The notes beneath the pieces are model-generated. The model was not told the DNA's origin, made no database searches, and worked only from the letters and a program-made list of their open reading frames with translations. A stretch of 64,000 bases of DNA from Luteolibacter arcticus (GTDB lineage: Bacteria; Verrucomicrobiota; Verrucomicrobiia; Verrucomicrobiales; Akkermansiaceae). The DNA lies in the NCBI RefSeq assembly GCF_025950235.1, contig NZ_JAPDDT010000011.1:144791-208790 (forward strand), in the 5' to 3' direction. Positions 61,528 to 64,000 of this stretch are shown piece by piece. The translations under genes and the position numbers were made by a program. How positions within the stretch are numbered: position 1 is the stretch's first letter; each line of letters begins with the position of its first letter.

Positions 61528-62955
61528 GTGATGACGGGACCCCACGGCAAACCAGGGCGGCATCAACCGGCGGGTCAGGTAAAGCGGGCCGTGGGGCCGG
61601 GGCCTGTCAGGCCCTCGATCGGAGCGACGATAAATCCGGCCTTGGCGACAGGGTCCGGGTCGTTGGCGTGGGCAGGGATCAAGCCGGCGGCCAAGGCTGC
61701 GCAGGCGATCGGTCCCTCAACGCCGCCGGCTCAGGAAGGCGATGACCGCGCGAAGGGGAAGAAGGTATGGCGGAAGTTTGGTGGCGGCGCATTGTCCATC
61801 TCCTTGCTGGTGCATGCGATCTTCATCGTGCTGGCGGTTTTCTTCTTCATCCGCTGGGTGGAGCCGCCGCAGGAGAAGATTGATTTCATTCCCGGTGGAG
61901 GCGGCGGGGGGAACGAGGGCTCGCAAGCGACTCACAAGATCCAACAAAGGGCGCGGCAGACTCCCACCGCGATGTCCAAGCGGATTTCCTCCACCAGTCT
62001 AACAGCCGACTTCACTCTGCCGGATTCCTCGGAGCAACTTCCAGAGCTTTCCATGGCGACGGATATGGGGATCGCATCCGCCGGCAAGGGCGGAGGAGCG
62101 GGCGGCGGGAGCGGCACGGGAATCGGGACCGGCACCGGAAGCGGGACGGGGCCAGGCAGCGGCCCCGGCGTCGGGCGCGGATTCCTGGACGCGAATCCCT
62201 TCGGTGCCAAGGGAGGCGTGGGATTGGTCGGCACCTTCTACGATTTCAAGCGCGACCAAAAGAACAAGCCCACCGGAGTCAAATTCGGTGGCGAAGGCGA
62301 GGCCGAGTATACGTCGATCGTCAAAGGATTCATCAAGCGCTCGAGGTGGGCACCACCTTCGAAGCACAAGCACTTCACGGCGGAAACCCATCTGCGTGCG
62401 AAGGCCTTCACCTATCATCTCATGCCGGACACCGACGCGGCGAAGGCGTTCCAATGTCCCGATTCCGGGCCGGGCATGTGGGTGGCCCACTACACCGGCC
62501 GGGTGAGGGTGACGGAGACGGGGACCTACCGGTTTGTCGGATGGGGAGACAACTGCATGGTGATCGGCTTCGACAGCAAGGTGGTGTTCGATTCGTCCTT
62601 CTGGCATTTCACCGGGAGCCCGCGCGAGCTGGTCGGGAATGGCGTTCCCGGACATCCCACGCTGCCGATTTATTCGGGCGGGTGGATTGAGTTGCGGAAA
62701 GGACAGTCGATCGTGGTGGACGTCCTCATCGGTGATGCCGGAGGGGTCTTCACCGTGGGCGCCCTGATGGAGAAGCAAGGTGGTGCACCTCTCACTCGTG
62801 GGCCTAACGGAATCCCCAACCTGCCCATCTTCATGGTGGCCGATATGGCGGATGAAGAGAAGAAGCTCTATCCATTCCTTCCCGCCGAATCCCTCGTCCG
62901 AACGCTTTTCCAAGCGGAGGAAGACAAACTGGGAGCCACGGACGTTTTCAGGTGA
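61528..62955 (+). CDS. TonB-like single-pass protein with Gly-rich linker and PA14-like domain
   Basis: A 475-aa protein. The N-terminal ~80 residues are Pro/Ala/Lys-rich and cytoplasmic. One transmembrane helix lies at ~85-110 (ALSISLLVHAIFIVLAVFFFI), resembling the LLVHA..L anchor of TonB. WVEPPQEKIDFIPGGGGGG follows, then a Gly/Ser/Thr linker (~187-215). The C-terminal ~260 residues resemble a PA14-type domain (VTETGTYRFVGWGDNCMVIGFD; GWIELRKGQSIVVDVLIGDAGG). There is no TonB C-terminal domain or receptor nearby. Its stop overlaps the ROK start (GTGA). The function is unknown; envelope glycan sensing is one possibility. Confidence 0.6.
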   Translation: MMTGPHGKPGRHQPAGQVKRAVGPGPVRPSIGATINPALATGSGSLAWAGIKPAAKAAQAIGPSTPPAQEGDDRAKGKKVWRKFGGGALSISLLVHAIFIVLAVFFFIRWVEPPQEKIDFIPGGGGGGNEGSQATHKIQQRARQTPTAMSKRISSTSLTADFTLPDSSEQLPELSMATDMGIASAGKGGGAGGGSGTGIGTGTGSGTGPGSGPGVGRGFLDANPFGAKGGVGLVGTFYDFKRDQKNKPTGVKFGGEGEAEYTSIVKGFIKRSRWAPPSKHKHFTAETHLRAKAFTYHLMPDTDAAKAFQCPDSGPGMWVAHYTGRVRVTETGTYRFVGWGDNCMVIGFDSKVVFDSSFWHFTGSPRELVGNGVPGHPTLPIYSGGWIELRKGQSIVVDVLIGDAGGVFTVGALMEKQGGAPLTRGPNGIPNLPIFMVADMADEEKKLYPFLPAESLVRTLFQAEEDKLGATDVFR

Positions 62956-63902
62956 AACCCATTCTCGCTGCCGATCTCGGGGGGACGCTCATCAAGCTGG
63001 GCGTCGTGCTCAACGGTCGCGTGCTGGTGCAGAAGGTGATCCCGGCGCGCTCGGACGAACCGCTGGCCGAACGCTTGCCGGAGCTGGAGCACGAATGGGA
63101 GCTGCTGGCCAAGTCGATCGGCTTCATGGTGGCGGCTTGCGGTGGTATTGGCATCTCGTTTCCGAGCATCATGGATCCGGTTTCAGGGCGGATTCTGACG
63201 CACTTCGGCAAGTATGTGGATGCGCCCGGGATCGACTTGAAGGAGTGGGCGTGGTCGCGATTCGGGATTCCGCTGTCGATTGAGAACGACGCGCGCGCGG
63301 CTTTGATCGGCGAGTGGCAATGCGGCGCTGGCCGTGGCTGCGATGACCTGGTGATGGTGACTCTTGGCACCGGTATCGGGACCGCGGCGATTTGTGGCGG
63401 TCAGCCCTTTCGCGGAGCGCATGGTCAGGCGTGCGGGGTCGGCGGTCACTTCACGCTCAATCACGATGGGGAGATTTGTGAGGTCTGCGGGAATATTGGC
63501 TGCGCCGAGCATGAGGCATCGACGGCGGCTTTGCCGCGCTTGGCGCGGCGCGAGCCCGACTTTGCGGCGAGTGCGCTCGTGGATGAAGCGAAACTGGATT
63601 ATGCGGCGGGCGATGCGTGCGCCATTCGTTTGCGCGATGATGCGCTTAGGATCTGGGGCGCGACCGCTGCCAACCTCGTCCTCGCCTACGATGTCTCGCG
63701 CGTGATCATCGGCGGTGGAATCGCGGAAGCACCGGAAGTCGTTCCGGCGATCCGCGAGCACATTCACCGGCATGCGATTTCGCCGTGGGGAAAGGTCGAG
63801 GTGGTGAAGTCGGAGTTGGGAGATGCCGCGGCCTTGTTAGGTTGCGAGTGGATCGGCCGTCATGCGGCAGGTTTTCATGCTCCGGCTGCGGTGTCGTGCT
63901 GA
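62952..63902 (+). CDS. ROK-family sugar kinase (glucokinase/N-acetylhexosamine kinase-like)
   Basis: A 316-aa cytoplasmic kinase. A GTG start at 62952 overlaps the upstream stop. The phosphate-binding motif AADLGGTLIKLGVV lies at ~6-19. The catalytic Asp is in IENDARAA (Asp113). The VTLGTGIGTAAI motif lies at ~137-148. Zinc site: GGHFTL (His166) and CEVCGNIGCAE (Cys176, Cys179, Cys184), with one extra residue compared with the usual CxCGxxGCxE. VIIGGGIAEAPEVV follows near the C-terminus. It may phosphorylate the free HexNAc from GH112 phosphorolysis; sequence alone does not separate glucose, GlcNAc, GalNAc or ManNAc. The 98 bp that follow contain no clear feature. Confidence 0.85.
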   Translation: MKPILAADLGGTLIKLGVVLNGRVLVQKVIPARSDEPLAERLPELEHEWELLAKSIGFMVAACGGIGISFPSIMDPVSGRILTHFGKYVDAPGIDLKEWAWSRFGIPLSIENDARAALIGEWQCGAGRGCDDLVMVTLGTGIGTAAICGGQPFRGAHGQACGVGGHFTLNHDGEICEVCGNIGCAEHEASTAALPRLARREPDFAASALVDEAKLDYAAGDACAIRLRDDALRIWGATAANLVLAYDVSRVIIGGGIAEAPEVVPAIREHIHRHAISPWGKVEVVKSELGDAAALLGCEWIGRHAAGFHAPAAVSC

Positions 63903-64000
63903 GAATGTTTAGATGCGGGGACCGACCCGAATGGCGCTAACTTAAGGCGGATTTGGGCTGTTTCACATACCTCGTCCGATGATGGATTTCGACCATTTCT

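Overview
The window looks like chromosomal DNA of a GC-rich Verrucomicrobiae member, most like the Luteolibacter/Haloferula group. This is judged from content only: a Verru_Chthon cassette protein A-type pseudopilin, giant secreted proteins with autotransporter-associated beta-strand repeats (PATR), a PSD1/DUF1501 cytochrome pair, an ECF sigma factor with a FecR-LamG partner, a CotH/lamin-tail protein, and GH97, GH112 and GH38-like enzymes. I saw no rRNA, tRNA, CRISPR array, transposase or phage gene.

Layout. 0-4.2 kb: a secreted PQQ-type sugar dehydrogenase fused to cytochrome c (minus strand) lies divergent from a two-domain mannose-6-phosphate isomerase. 4.5-10 kb: a 1494-aa secreted multidomain protein and a YdjY-domain protein. 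10-30 kb: three giant secreted proteins of 2660, 2118 and 1595 aa (PDZ/DUF6288/PATR, PATR, and CotH kinase-like), with a strong intrinsic terminator between the last two. 30-34 kb: a Verru_Chthon A-type protein translationally coupled to a small secreted protein. 34-41 kb (minus): a 1152-aa PATR protein followed by a GH97 enzyme. The two carry nearly the same ~370-residue C-terminal module. Divergent from them at 41-43 kb are an ECF sigma factor and a FecR-LamG anti-sigma-like protein. 43-48 kb: a small lipoprotein, then a PSD1 cytochrome/DUF1501 pair on the minus strand, with a PAS-AraC regulator divergent from it. 49-64 kb: a cupin-AraC regulator divergent from a carbohydrate locus (Gfo/Idh/MocA oxidoreductase, Na+/solute symporter, LamG-bearing hydrolase-like protein, GH112 phosphorylase, GH38-like enzyme, TonB-like/PA14 protein, ROK kinase).

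How it fits together. The right-hand locus reads as uptake and cytoplasmic phosphorolysis of Gal-beta-1,3-HexNAc (mucin or host-glycan type) sugars. The symporter would import the disaccharide, GH112 would yield Gal-1-phosphate plus a free HexNAc, and the ROK kinase could phosphorylate the HexNAc. The oxidoreductase and GH38-like enzyme would handle related sugars. The left half is dominated by secreted or surface proteins, five of which end in a similar short C-terminal signature.

Cross-cutting signals. (1) A 17-bp box, TAYGCRT-N4-GYRCAA, recurs in one orientation in seven intergenic regions. (2) A double-hairpin intergenic element of up to ~120 bp, bounded by inverted repeats in its best copy, occurs three times. 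(3) The heptamer TGTTAGA is conspicuously frequent. (4) Proteins of different function share C-terminal modules.
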